From contig CATWQI010000006.1 of assembly GCA_958352885.1 (NCBI GenBank), positions 62,001 through 126,000 on the forward strand: a DNA stretch of 64,000 nt, written 5' to 3'. The notes beneath the pieces were generated by a model. It was not told the origin of the DNA, searched no databases, and worked only from the letters and a program-made list of their open reading frames with translations. This document shows, one piece after another, positions 25,528 through 34,773 of the stretch. The translations under genes and the position numbers were made by a program. The stretch's first letter is position 1. Each line of letters begins with the position of its first letter. The DNA comes from an uncultured Duncaniella sp. (GTDB lineage Bacteria > Bacteroidota > Bacteroidia > Bacteroidales > Muribaculaceae).

Positions 25528-26001
25528 ATGAAAGATATTGAGATAAAGGTGCCTCTAAAGGAGGCTGAGTTCGGCGAGCTTACAGAGATGGAGCAGCGTC
25601 TGGTCACCATGGCACGTGAGGCGACACACCGGAGCTATGCGCCATATAGCCATTTTTGCGTAGGGGCAGCCATACTGCTTGACGGTGGTGAAATCGTGAC
25701 CGGGTCAAATCAGGAAAATGTGGCGTATCCGTCAGGGACATGTGCGGAGCGTTCGGCTTGTTTCTATGCGCATGCGCAGTATCCCGAGTCCAAATTCAGG
25801 GAGATAGTGATAGCTGCGCGCGGGACAGACGGGGAATTTGTGGAGAATCCGATAGCTCCTTGCGGCGCATGCCGGCAGGCTCTGCTGGAATATGAGACGC
25901 TTGCGGGGGAGGATGTCAAGGTGATACTGTGCGGCAGGGACAAGTTCTTTATTCTGCCGTCAGTGAAGTCGCTGCTTCCGCTTGCCTTCGTGGAGTTCTG
26001 A
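25528..26001 (+). CDS. cdd: Cytidine deaminase
   Basis: Deaminates cytidine and deoxycytidine to the uridine forms in pyrimidine salvage. The 157-aa protein has the zinc-site motifs CAERSA, with the proton-shuttling Glu (residues ~71-76), and PCGACRQ (residues ~111-117), and the substrate-binding YAPYSHFCVGAA stretch. This is the homotetrameric short form. It converges with hflX, leaving 37 bp between the genes. Confidence 0.95.
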   Translation: MKDIEIKVPLKEAEFGELTEMEQRLVTMAREATHRSYAPYSHFCVGAAILLDGGEIVTGSNQENVAYPSGTCAERSACFYAHAQYPESKFREIVIAARGTDGEFVENPIAPCGACRQALLEYETLAGEDVKVILCGRDKFFILPSVKSLLPLAFVEF

Positions 26002-26038
26002 GCAAGCGGAGCTTTGCGGAGTGGCTGAATGGGTATGT

Positions 26039-27277
26039 TCAGTCAAATGCGGGGTCAGTGGTGTCGGCTTCGTCGTACTTCTGGAATAGGAAGTCGTTAT
26101 ATGGGAACCGGGTGAGATGGATTTCCTTTGCCCGCTCATATAGCATGTGTTTGAGCTCGTCGATGTTGGTGCCGTTTTTGGCGGAGATGAAGACGCAGTC
26201 ATGTGGCATGCGGCTCATCCAGCTTTTCTTCAGCTCGTCGAGCGAGATGTTCTCACGTGTGCGAGGGGTGAGGTCGTTGTCATCCTTTGGCGTGTAGGTG
26301 AAGGCGTCAATCTTGTTGAATACCATTATCATCGGCTTCTCAGCGCCGTTGCATACCTCACGGAGTGTCTTGTCCACGACTTCAATCTGTTCTTCGAAAT
26401 TAGGGTGCGATATGTCCACCACGTGAACAAGCAGGTCGGCTTCGCGCACCTCGTCAAGTGTGGATTTGAAGGAGTCGACCAGATGGGTGGGGAGTTTGCG
26501 TATGAATCCCACGGTGTCAGTGAGCAGGAAGGGGAGGTTGTCGATAATTACCTTGCGCACGGTGGTGTCAAGTGTCGCGAAAAGCTTGTTTTCGGCAAAT
26601 ACCTCGCTTTTGCTGAGCAGATTCATTAGTGTCGATTTACCTGCGTTGGTGTAGCCAACGAGTGCGACACGTGTGAGTTTGCCACGGTTTTTGCGTTGCA
26701 CGGCTTTCTGCTTGTCGATTGATTTCAGTTCTTCCTTCAGTCGGGATATTTTGTCGAGGATGATACGGCGGTCAGTCTCAATCTGAGTCTCGCCGGGACC
26801 GCGCATACCGATACCACCGCGCTGGCGTTCGAGGTGAGTCCACATTCGTGTGAGTCGGGGGAGCAGATACTGGTACTGTGCGAGTTCCACCTGTGTCTTG
26901 GCGTTGGCGGTTCTGGCACGTTTGGCGAAGATGTCGAGGATAAGGCTTGTGCGGTCAAGGATTTTTACCTTGAGCTCGCGCTCTATGTTCAGGACTTGCT
27001 TGGAGGTGAGGTCATCGTCGAAAATCGCCATGCCTATATCGTTGTCCTCGATGTATTCTCGGATTTCGTCAAGTTTGCCTTTGCCCACAAATGTGCGTGG
27101 GTTGGGGTAGTCAAGGCGCTGGAGGAATGTCTTGACAGTCTCGGCTCCCGCTGTGTCGGCGAGAAATGCGAGTTCGTCAAGATACTCGTTAGCCTTCGCT
27201 TCGTTCTGCTGCTCGGTGATGAGTCCGACAAGTACGGCACGCTCTGTCACCTGTTCGTTGAGTATATGGTCAATCAT
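26039..27277 (-). CDS. hflX: GTPase HflX
   Basis: A ribosome-binding GTPase that splits stalled or heat-damaged ribosomes in other bacteria. The 412-aa protein has the N-terminal HflX domain, the family hallmark GGIGMRGPGETQIETDRR (residues ~155-172), a helical linker, and a GTPase domain with G1 GYTNAGKST, G3 DTVGF and G4 NKID. A minus-strand -7 box TATCTTTG (27304-27311) is 26 nt upstream of the ATG. Confidence 0.95.
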   Translation of the reverse strand: MIDHILNEQVTERAVLVGLITEQQNEAKANEYLDELAFLADTAGAETVKTFLQRLDYPNPRTFVGKGKLDEIREYIEDNDIGMAIFDDDLTSKQVLNIERELKVKILDRTSLILDIFAKRARTANAKTQVELAQYQYLLPRLTRMWTHLERQRGGIGMRGPGETQIETDRRIILDKISRLKEELKSIDKQKAVQRKNRGKLTRVALVGYTNAGKSTLMNLLSKSEVFAENKLFATLDTTVRKVIIDNLPFLLTDTVGFIRKLPTHLVDSFKSTLDEVREADLLVHVVDISHPNFEEQIEVVDKTLREVCNGAEKPMIMVFNKIDAFTYTPKDDNDLTPRTRENISLDELKKSWMSRMPHDCVFISAKNGTNIDELKHMLYERAKEIHLTRFPYNDFLFQKYDEADTTDPAFD

Positions 27278-27391
27278 ATGTCCGGTTGTTCATAAGTGTC
27301 ATGCAAAGATAACACTTTTCCGCCAACAAATTATTTTGCCGGCGGATATAAGATGTCAGAAATGTCGAAGAAATGTCGCAGGGGTGTGCTT

Positions 27392-28510
27392 TCAGGCCTT
27401 CTGGCTTTCAAGCTCGGCGTTACGTCTCGCAATGACCCGCGATATCCAGATGTTAGCCATGACCCACAGGAGTATGTCGATAATCACCACGAGGTTGAGG
27501 TTTATTACCGATGAAATGGCCAGGTTGAACAGAGTGAATGCCACAGATACTGAAATGATGGTTATCATAGCCAGGCGAGGTTTGAGCCCGGCAGCGAGCA
27601 GCTTGTGGTGGATATGGTTTTTGTCGGGGAGGAAGGGGCTGCGGTGCTGGCGTATGCGGAGCATGTATACACGCACCACGTCAAAGCAGGGGACGATAAG
27701 TGGTGAGAATGCCAGAACTACGGGGTTGAAATCAAGTTCGCCGGTGTCGGCGGTATAGAGCTTGATGCCGAGAATGCACAGGAGCACTCCGATGGTCAGC
27801 GAACCGGCGTCGCCCATGAAAATCTTGCTGTGTTTCTTTACGTTGCCAAACACATTGTAGTAGAAGAACGGACAAAGCACACCGAGAGTGGCAAATGCCA
27901 GTATAGACAGCGCATAATCGCCGAGAACGAAGAATGAGATTCCAAAGATGATTACTGCGATGGAGCTTAGACCGGAAGCCAGTCCGTCGATACCGTCAAT
28001 GAGGTTGATTGCGTTGATAAGGAATACAATTATGATGGCTGTGAACGGATAGCCTATGAATACGGGGAGTTCGTTGATTCCGAAAATGCCTCCGAGTGAG
28101 TCAAACCATGCGCCTCCGTAGATTATAAGGATGGCACATATAATCTGTACGACGAATTTTGCCCGGTATTTGATACCGATAAGGTCGTCGGCGATACCTA
28201 CAAGATAGAGAAGCAGCACCGAGCAGAATGTGGCTATCATCAGAAGCAGGTCATTGGTGAATGCTATGGCGAACTGGGGATAGCCCATCACGATGTTGGC
28301 TCCGAGCATCAGTGCGATAGAGAGCATAATCACAGGCTGGAATGCAAAGCCTCCAAGACGCGGGATGGCACCTTTGTGGATTTTGCGTTCGTCAACTTCG
28401 TCAAAAAGATTTTTGCGATAGGCGATAAGAAGAATCTGAGGAATGAGGATACCCGCCAGCAATATGCACAGCGCAAAAGTTATAAGAATATTAGTAGACC
28501 AGTAAGCCAT
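27392..28510 (-). CDS. WecA/MraY-family undecaprenyl-phosphate sugar-1-phosphate transferase
   Basis: A polytopic membrane enzyme of 372 aa with about ten hydrophobic segments. It carries the family Asp-rich motifs: NAINLIDGIDGLASG (residues ~165-179) and FMGDAGSLTIG (residues ~232-242), and a basic HxHH-like loop (DKNHIHHKL, residues ~294-302). It should load GlcNAc-1-P or a related sugar phosphate onto undecaprenyl phosphate to start O-antigen, capsule or teichoic-like polymer synthesis. The sequence fits WecA/TagO/RgpG better than MraY. Confidence 0.9.
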   Translation of the reverse strand: MAYWSTNILITFALCILLAGILIPQILLIAYRKNLFDEVDERKIHKGAIPRLGGFAFQPVIMLSIALMLGANIVMGYPQFAIAFTNDLLLMIATFCSVLLLYLVGIADDLIGIKYRAKFVVQIICAILIIYGGAWFDSLGGIFGINELPVFIGYPFTAIIIVFLINAINLIDGIDGLASGLSSIAVIIFGISFFVLGDYALSILAFATLGVLCPFFYYNVFGNVKKHSKIFMGDAGSLTIGVLLCILGIKLYTADTGELDFNPVVLAFSPLIVPCFDVVRVYMLRIRQHRSPFLPDKNHIHHKLLAAGLKPRLAMITIISVSVAFTLFNLAISSVINLNLVVIIDILLWVMANIWISRVIARRNAELESQKA

Positions 28511-28654
28511 AAAGTAAGAACTTTACAATGATAAGCCTTGTGTGTTAAAAAACCGTAATAGAATTAAACCAGCTATAAGGCATGGTTGACAGTAGAATCA
28601 GTGTCGTGAGAGGATAAGAGGTATCAACGAGCACTTATAGGGACGTTTCGGTTG

Positions 28655-28686
28655 CAAAGATAAAGGTAATTTATTAAAAAAGCAAA
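28655..28686 (-). promoter_or_regulatory. Promoter of the WecA-type gene
   Basis: On the minus strand: -33 TTTG (28683-28686), a 20-nt spacer, and -7 TATCTTTG (28655-28662), a near-ideal Bacteroides promoter. It gives a leader of ~140 nt. A short inverted repeat (AGGTAATT with AATTACCT) overlaps the spacer and could be an operator. Confidence 0.75.
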
Positions 28687-28697
28687 ATTACCTATAA

Positions 28698-28735
28698 AAA
28701 TTACCCCCCCCAATTTGTGTTAACAAAAGTTAAAG
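28698..28735. repeat. C8-tract/GTTAAC element, copy A
   Basis: AAATTACCCCCCCC (28698-28711) is followed by AATTTGTGTTAACAA and GTTAAA. The same parts occur in the same order at 44298-44345 upstream of ferritin. It lies ~12 nt upstream of the -33 box of the WecA-type promoter. Confidence 0.55.
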
Positions 28736-28828
28736 CGGTGGACGGGGCGAAGTTAGGTTGGATTTTAGCCTTTTTTAGCGGCTGTTTTTTATTTTGAAAA
28801 GTGGCTCGCATGATGTGGATGGGGTAGT

Positions 28829-28875
28829 AACAACGGGTGGAAACCGGTAAGCCGGTTTCCACCCGTTGTTTTTTT
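28829..28875 (+). terminator. Strong plus-strand terminator hairpin without an upstream gene
   Basis: A perfect 19-bp stem (28829-28847 with 28852-28870) and a 4-nt loop TAAG, with seven Ts at 28869-28875. On the minus strand the stem is preceded by As but followed by TTACTACC, so termination of the POT gene transcript would lack a proper U-tract. Confidence 0.8.
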
Positions 28876-28900
28876 ATCCGTATGGTTGATGATTGATGCG

Positions 28901-30703
28901 TCAGATGGCGTCGTCCTCGATGTTTTCTATGGCTTCCTTGGCGGCTTCGGGTGCCGGAGTGTCGGAAGTAGCGGCTTCAAGTTTCTTCATGATTGAGAAG
29001 ATGAATGCTGCGGAGATAAGACAGATGACGATGAGGATTCCCCAGATGGCTGCTACTGAAATCTTTCCCCAAAGGAGCATGGGGATTGACACGAGGTAGT
29101 TGCCTATGGCTGTTGCGGCAAACCATCCGCCCATCATAGAGCCTTTGAGCTTGGGTGGTGCTACCTTGCTGACGAATGAAATGCCCATGGGAGATAGAAG
29201 AAGTTCGGCGAAGGTGAGGAGCAGGTAGGTGGATATGAGCCAGTCAGGAGAAACTGATCCGTTGGTGCCTACGAGGTTGAGCGAAGCGATAACCATCACA
29301 CCGTATGCGGCACCTGCCATTATCATGCCGTAGCCAATCTTGCGGGGGGCTGAAGGCTCTTTGCCTTTCTTGCCAAGCCATGCGAAAAGAGCCATGGAGA
29401 ACGGGGTGAGCGCAACTACATAGAATGGGTTGAACTGCTGGTACATCGCAGGGTCAACGCCTTCGACTGTGGCGGGGGTAACCGAGTAGATATACCATAA
29501 TATGCCTACGACAGCGAGGAGAATCGCACCGCATATTATCCGGGTCTTAGCTGCTGTGCTCTGGATGAATCCGAAGAGGGAGTAAACGCCGGCTGCAATT
29601 GCCACAAGAGCCCAGATGTTGAAGCCGATTCGAGTCCAACCGGTAGCGTCGGAAGTGGTGCAGCTCTTGGCAAACTCGGTGAGAGTTTGTCCGTTCTGGT
29701 GGAATACCATCCAGAAGAAGATTACCACTGCGAACACGAGGAGGAGTGCGATGACGCGCTGCTTGGTCTGTTCGGGTGTAAGTTCTGTTCCAGTTTGAGC
29801 CACGGCTTTCTTGCCTGCAGTATCTTTCTTGTCGGTGATGATGTGCGCATAGGTGCGACGACCGAGGAAGTAGATGAGGAAGCTTATTATAAGAGAACCG
29901 CATGCGAGGGCAAATGCGTAGGAGCATCCGGTGGAGAATGTGGTGATGTAATCGTTGGCGAATACAAGGAGCGAGTCGAAGGTCACATTGCAGCTGTTGG
30001 CAAAATCTGTAAGGTATTGCGAGAGGAATGCTGCGAGATCACCGCCTTCAGCCATGCCGTTCTGGGTTGCGAATTCGGTCATGGTCTTGAGCTTTTCGGG
30101 GTCGGTGGGCATGTTTGTGAAGCTATTGGTGTCGATGCACCAGTTGCACACAGTAGCTGCCATGGGGTTGTTGGTGAGGAATCCGGCTTTAGAGAGCGCA
30201 AGGTTCTTAAGCCCTACGGCAGCCATCGGGGCGAACATCGAGCCGAGGTTGATTGCCATGTAGAAAAGGGAGAAGGCTGCGTCACGGCGGTCACCATAAC
30301 GAGAGTTGTTGTATAGGTCGCCCACCATGACCTGGAGGTTGCCTTTGAAGAGACCTGTGCCGACGGATATCAGTAACAATGCTGCAAACAGAATCATCAT
30401 TGATGTGTTGGAGCGCACAGGGGTCGGGGCTGACATGAGAGCGTAGCCGATGAACATGACGGCGATACCTGTCACAACGCATTTTGAGAAGCTCCATTTA
30501 TCTGCGAGCCAACCGCCTACGAGGGGCATGAAATAGACTAACGCGAGGAAGATGGAGAAGATTTGTCCGGTCCAGGTGGCGTCAAATCCGAATTTAGCCT
30601 GGAGGTAAAACAGGAAGATGGCCAACATGGTGTAATAGCCGAAGCGCTCGCCGGTGTTTGCAAGCGACAGCACATACAGTCCGGCCGGTTGGTTTTTGAA
30701 CAT
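28901..30703 (-). CDS. POT-family proton-coupled peptide transporter
   Basis: A 600-aa major-facilitator protein that imports di- and tripeptides with protons. Family marks are LADKWSFSKCV in the first cytoplasmic loop and FYMAINLGSM (residues ~146-155). There are about fourteen hydrophobic segments. A soluble stretch with Cys residues (residues ~185-260) lies between helices. The C-terminus is acidic (ending ENIEDDAI). A minus-strand -7 box TATTTTTG (30772-30779) lies ~70 nt upstream of the ATG. It is not linked to a peptidase here. Confidence 0.9.
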   Translation of the reverse strand: MFKNQPAGLYVLSLANTGERFGYYTMLAIFLFYLQAKFGFDATWTGQIFSIFLALVYFMPLVGGWLADKWSFSKCVVTGIAVMFIGYALMSAPTPVRSNTSMMILFAALLLISVGTGLFKGNLQVMVGDLYNNSRYGDRRDAAFSLFYMAINLGSMFAPMAAVGLKNLALSKAGFLTNNPMAATVCNWCIDTNSFTNMPTDPEKLKTMTEFATQNGMAEGGDLAAFLSQYLTDFANSCNVTFDSLLVFANDYITTFSTGCSYAFALACGSLIISFLIYFLGRRTYAHIITDKKDTAGKKAVAQTGTELTPEQTKQRVIALLLVFAVVIFFWMVFHQNGQTLTEFAKSCTTSDATGWTRIGFNIWALVAIAAGVYSLFGFIQSTAAKTRIICGAILLAVVGILWYIYSVTPATVEGVDPAMYQQFNPFYVVALTPFSMALFAWLGKKGKEPSAPRKIGYGMIMAGAAYGVMVIASLNLVGTNGSVSPDWLISTYLLLTFAELLLSPMGISFVSKVAPPKLKGSMMGGWFAATAIGNYLVSIPMLLWGKISVAAIWGILIVICLISAAFIFSIMKKLEAATSDTPAPEAAKEAIENIEDDAI

Positions 30704-30842
30704 AATGGGATAGGGTGTTACTTAATTACTATTTGTTATATTTTTTCGTGGTATTGAATGTAAATTGATGACAAAAATACAAAAAATATCACGAAATCCA
30801 TAAAAACCGAAAAACAGAATGGAATCTAAGGGAAAAATTATA

Positions 30843-30850
30843 TAATTTTG
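30843..30850 (+). promoter_or_regulatory. -7 box of the GT32 gene, 4 nt before the start codon
   Basis: TAATTTTG at 30843-30850. The -33 region has no clear TTTG. Because the protein start is fixed by family conservation, transcription from this box would begin at or within a base or two of the ATG. Confidence 0.55.
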
Positions 30851-30854
30851 CAGT

Positions 30855-31643
30855 ATGATACCTAACATTATCCACTATTGTTGGTTTAGCGATGACGAAA
30901 TGCCGCCGATAGTAAAAAAATGTATTGATAGCTGGCACCGTTACATGCCCGATTATGAATATCGGCTGTGGGACATGGACTCAATTCGTGAGATTGATGT
31001 CCCGTTTCTGCGCGAGGCTCTCGAATGCCGTAAATGGGCATTCGCAGCTGATTATGTCCGTCTGTGGGCTGTGGAAAAATATGGCGGAATATATATTGAT
31101 TCCGATGTCGAAGTGTTTAAATCATTGGACGAATTTAGGAATTGCAGCGCATTCATAGGCAGAGAGGAAGAACCGAATATTCTGGAAAATCGGCCAATGG
31201 CATTTTTGACTAGCCACCTGTTCGGTGCAGAGGCACATCACCCGTTTATAAAAGATTGCATGGCTTACTATGAGTCCCGCCATTATAAAATCAGCGATAA
31301 TCCCCGACTGCCTGACCGGTTGAGATACGAATGGCGGATAGCCCCGGAAGTGGCAGCCTTGGTAGCGATTAATTATGGCTATAATCCGTATACTAAGGCT
31401 GATTGTGACCAGAAATGTTCAGACGGGATGGTGGTTTATAATTCTTCGCTGTTTTTTCCGCTAAAACGTAATAAGAATTCGGTGTGCTATCATTATTGCC
31501 TCGGGAGTTGGCGTGTTGGAAATGAGGCGGGAATGATGCCGACAGACACGCCATGGTGGCGAGATTTACTGGAGCGGATGAATCTTGGCGCTTTTGCCAA
31601 GCGATTGTTGTTGCGGCTGGGTTATGTTGCATATAAATTATAA
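30855..31643 (+). CDS. GT32-type glycosyltransferase
   Basis: A 262-aa sugar transferase of the capsular-polysaccharide/DXD family. The N-terminus MIPNIIHYCWF is the family's usual start, which fixes the ATG, and the catalytic GGIYIDSDVEV (residues ~76-86) holds the DXD metal motif. Donor and acceptor are unknown. A -7 box TAATTTTG (30843-30850) ends four bases before the ATG, so the mRNA may be leaderless. A tandem ATPase gene follows after 36 bp, probably on the same transcript. Confidence 0.88.
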   Translation: MIPNIIHYCWFSDDEMPPIVKKCIDSWHRYMPDYEYRLWDMDSIREIDVPFLREALECRKWAFAADYVRLWAVEKYGGIYIDSDVEVFKSLDEFRNCSAFIGREEEPNILENRPMAFLTSHLFGAEAHHPFIKDCMAYYESRHYKISDNPRLPDRLRYEWRIAPEVAALVAINYGYNPYTKADCDQKCSDGMVVYNSSLFFPLKRNKNSVCYHYCLGSWRVGNEAGMMPTDTPWWRDLLERMNLGAFAKRLLLRLGYVAYKL

Positions 31644-31679
31644 ATTAAAAATATAAATTGCGATTTTAGGGATGATGTT

Positions 31680-33107
31680 ATGGATGAGGGTCTTATCATA
31701 AGTTTTGATAGCGAGAGGCTGGGATATGGGAGTGTGGTGTTGAGTAATCCGGGTAGGTTTGGGATACCGGAGGGTGTGACCGTAGTGCTTGGCGAGAACG
31801 GCAGCGGAAAGACTACACTCGGCACTATATTGGAAAAAGGCCGCTATGCTTATGGCAATCGTCTGGGTTTTCGCAAGGATGTGGCGAAGGTGAAGATGTT
31901 GTCGTTTACCGATATCCATTCGCTCAGCGGGATGGAGGTGCAATACTATGAGCAGCGTCTGGAAGCGACTATGAACGACCTGGTGCCGACGGTGAGGGAG
32001 ATAATGGGTGACAAGACTGCTAATCCCGCATGGGAGCGTCTGACCTCCAGGCTGTCGCTATGTGATGTCATGGACAAGAGAGTGAACTATCTTTCGAGCG
32101 GCGAACTCAGGAAATTGCTGTTGGTGAATGTGCTCCTGGCTCTTCCGGATGTCCTTGTGCTTGATAATCCTTATATAGGACTTGACGCAGCCTCGAGGGT
32201 GGAGTTTGACAATACATTGAAAGCTATTGTTGCGGATGGTGTATCCGTTGTGATGCTTCTGTGTGACGGTGGAGATATCCCTGATTATGCGGGAGCTGTG
32301 CTTACTATGGATGATTGCGTTATCACCGGACTGGTTACGGCTGCCGATGCGATAAGGCAGTTGCGTGAGAGCGAGACCGGAGATGAGTTCGATGCTGACG
32401 AATTGCCGCAACGCCCGTGTGAATTTCCTGTTACCGGTGAGCATGATGTGACTTTCGAGATACACGACGGTCATGTGCGTTACGGGGCGAGGGAGATACT
32501 CAGGGATGTGGAGTGGCGTGTGCGCCATGGCGAGCGGTGGACACTAACGGGACCTAACGGCAGCGGAAAGTCGTTGCTCCTTAGTCTGGTCTGTGCTGAT
32601 AATCCGCAGGCATATGCCAACGACATAACTCTCTTTGACCGTAAACGCGGCTCCGGGGAGAGCATCTGGGATATCAAGGACAGCATAGGGTATGTGTCGC
32701 CTGAGATGCAGCTGTATTTCAAATCGGCTTCCAAAGTGAAGGAGATTGTGGTGCAGGGGATGAGAAATTCGCTTAATCGCTATAAACCGGTCAGTGATGA
32801 CGAACGTGATACGGCTCTCGCATGGCTGTCTCTGCTTGACATAACGCATCTTGCCGACAGGCGATTTTCAGAACTTTCAGCCGGTGAGCAGCGGCTGGTG
32901 TTGGTGGCTCGGGCGCTCATAAAGCAACCGCCGCTGTTGGTTCTCGATGAACCGTTGCATGGGCTTGACAGTCGCCGCAAGCAGCGTGTCAAGTCGATAA
33001 TAGATGCGGTGGTGTGTAAAAACGGCTCATCGTTGATATTCGTCACCCACTATACCGGCGAAATCCCCTCATGCGTGACCTTCACAAAAACGCTTGTAAA
33101 ACTTTAA
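31680..33107 (+). CDS. ModF/PhrA-like protein with two ABC ATPase domains
   Basis: A 475-aa soluble protein with two nucleotide-binding domains and no membrane segment. NBD1: Walker A GENGSGKTT, signature LSSGELRK, and Walker B VLVLDNPYIGLD, in which the catalytic Glu is replaced by Asn (residue ~163). NBD2: Walker A GPNGSGKSL, signature LSAGEQRL, Walker B LLVLDEPLHGLD, all intact. The arrangement resembles ModF/PhrA proteins of unclear role. One hydrolytic site is probably degenerate, as in other asymmetric ABC proteins. It lies 36 bp after the GT32 gene. Confidence 0.82.
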   Translation: MDEGLIISFDSERLGYGSVVLSNPGRFGIPEGVTVVLGENGSGKTTLGTILEKGRYAYGNRLGFRKDVAKVKMLSFTDIHSLSGMEVQYYEQRLEATMNDLVPTVREIMGDKTANPAWERLTSRLSLCDVMDKRVNYLSSGELRKLLLVNVLLALPDVLVLDNPYIGLDAASRVEFDNTLKAIVADGVSVVMLLCDGGDIPDYAGAVLTMDDCVITGLVTAADAIRQLRESETGDEFDADELPQRPCEFPVTGEHDVTFEIHDGHVRYGAREILRDVEWRVRHGERWTLTGPNGSGKSLLLSLVCADNPQAYANDITLFDRKRGSGESIWDIKDSIGYVSPEMQLYFKSASKVKEIVVQGMRNSLNRYKPVSDDERDTALAWLSLLDITHLADRRFSELSAGEQRLVLVARALIKQPPLLVLDEPLHGLDSRRKQRVKSIIDAVVCKNGSSLIFVTHYTGEIPSCVTFTKTLVKL

Positions 33108-33154
33108 GTCGGTTTGAGACGAAGGTATAGTAGTGCTAATTGAATAGTTTTTTG

Positions 33155-33162
33155 TACCTTTG
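33155..33162 (+). promoter_or_regulatory. -7 box of gpmI
   Basis: TACCTTTG at 33155-33162, giving a ~35-nt leader before the ATG at 33201. The -33 region is weak. Confidence 0.55.
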
Positions 33163-33200
33163 CGGCAAAGAAATCAAATCTATAAAAATCCGATAACATT

Positions 33201-34715
33201 ATGGCTAAAAAAGCATTGTTGATGATTCTTGACGGATGGGGAATCGGCAATCACTCAAAGAGTGATGCGATTTTCTCCACTCCCACTCCCTATTGGGATT
33301 ATCTTATGGAAACTTATCCCCACAGCCAGCTCCAGGCTTCAGGCGAGAATGTAGGTTTGCCTGACGGTCAGATGGGCAACTCGGAGGTGGGTCACCTCAA
33401 TATCGGTGCGGGCCGCGTGCTTTATCAGGACCTCGTGAAGATTAACAAGGCTTGTCAGGACGGCTCAATCCTCAATAACCCTGAAGTAGTAAGCGCATTC
33501 AGCTATGCCCGTGACAATGGCAAGGCTATCCACTTCATGGGTCTTACCAGCAACGGCGGCGTTCACTCTTCACTTGACCATCTCTTCGCTCTTTGTGACA
33601 TAGCAAAGCACTATGGTCTCGAAAAGGTGTATATCCACTGCTTCATGGACGGTCGTGACACCGACCCCCGCAGCGGCAAGGGCTTCATCGAGGAAATCGA
33701 GAACCACTGCAAGCAGTCGGCAGGCGTGGTGGCTTCAATCATAGGTCGTTATTATGCCATGGACCGTGACAAACGCTGGGAGCGTGTCAAGGTGGCATAC
33801 GACCTCCTCGTTAAGGGTGAAGGCAAGCAGGCCACCGACATGGTTAAGGCCGTGCAGGAGAGCTATGACGAGGATGTAACTGACGAATTCATCAAGCCTA
33901 TCCATAACTCATCTGTCGACGGTACTATCAAGGAGGGTGACGCAGTTATCTTCTTCAACTACCGCAACGACCGTGCAAAGGAGCTTACCATTGCTCTGAC
34001 ACAGCATGATATACCTGAGGCGGGCATGACTACAATCCCCGGTTTGCAGTACTACTGCATGACACCTTACGATGCTTCATTTACCGGTGTGCATATCCTC
34101 TTCCCCAAGGAAAATGTGGAGAACACACTCGGCGAATACCTTTCGTCACTCAACAAGAAGCAGCTCCATATCGCCGAGACCGAGAAGTATGCGCACGTGA
34201 CATTCTTTTTCAACGGCGGTCGTGAGGCTCCCTACGAAGGTGAGGAGCGCATACTTGTGGCTTCACCCAAAGTGGCTACCTACGACCTCAAGCCTGAGAT
34301 GAGCGCTTACGAGGTGAAGGAGCAGCTTGTGAAGGCTATCGAGGAGGAAAAATATGACTTCATCGTGGTTAACTATGCCAACGGCGACATGGTGGGTCAC
34401 ACCGGTGTCTACGAGGCTATCCAGAAGGCTGTCAAGGCAGTGGACGAGTGTGTGAAGGATACTGTCGAGGCGGCAAAGAAGGCTGACTATGAGGTTATCA
34501 TCATCGCTGACCACGGCAATGCCGACAATGCTGTCAACGCCGACGGCACCCCCAACACCGCTCACTCGCTCAATCCGGTGCCATGTATCTATGTTACAGA
34601 GCGCAAGGATGCGAAGGTCGAGGACGGAAAGCTCGCCGACGTGGCTCCAACCATGCTTAAAATCATGGGTCTGCCTCAGCCGAAGGAGATGACCGGGCAT
34701 GCTCTTATCGATTGA
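33201..34715 (+). CDS. gpmI: 2,3-bisphosphoglycerate-independent phosphoglycerate mutase
   Basis: Interconverts 3- and 2-phosphoglycerate in glycolysis. The 504-aa length is typical of the Mn-dependent enzyme. Motifs in order: metal-binding LDGWGIG (residues ~10-16), the phosphoserine in GQMGNSEVGH (residues ~56-65), substrate-binding DGRDTDP (residues ~149-155), NYANGDMVGHTG, and the metal ligands in IADHGNADN. Codon choice looks like that of a well-expressed gene. A stem-loop follows the stop codon. Confidence 0.96.
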   Translation: MAKKALLMILDGWGIGNHSKSDAIFSTPTPYWDYLMETYPHSQLQASGENVGLPDGQMGNSEVGHLNIGAGRVLYQDLVKINKACQDGSILNNPEVVSAFSYARDNGKAIHFMGLTSNGGVHSSLDHLFALCDIAKHYGLEKVYIHCFMDGRDTDPRSGKGFIEEIENHCKQSAGVVASIIGRYYAMDRDKRWERVKVAYDLLVKGEGKQATDMVKAVQESYDEDVTDEFIKPIHNSSVDGTIKEGDAVIFFNYRNDRAKELTIALTQHDIPEAGMTTIPGLQYYCMTPYDASFTGVHILFPKENVENTLGEYLSSLNKKQLHIAETEKYAHVTFFFNGGREAPYEGEERILVASPKVATYDLKPEMSAYEVKEQLVKAIEEEKYDFIVVNYANGDMVGHTGVYEAIQKAVKAVDECVKDTVEAAKKADYEVIIIADHGNADNAVNADGTPNTAHSLNPVPCIYVTERKDAKVEDGKLADVAPTMLKIMGLPQPKEMTGHALID

Positions 34716-34773
34716 CAATACTCAGCCGGGCGGCGCCGTTGAGCCAATCGGCACTTAATCGTGTTATAATATA

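Larger units (their letters stand above)
28511..28900. other. 390-bp intergenic region with promoter, C8 element and orphan terminator
   Basis: No gene is visible. It contains the leader and promoter of the WecA-type gene, a C8-tract element at 28698-28735 and a strong hairpin with a plus-strand T-run at 28829-28875. Both flanking genes are on the minus strand, so the plus-strand terminator has no annotated transcript to serve. Confidence 0.6.

Noticed and set aside
26834..27295. 153-codon plus-strand open frame opposite hflX
   Set aside because: Shadow of hflX, which has all GTPase motifs; it has no signal of its own.
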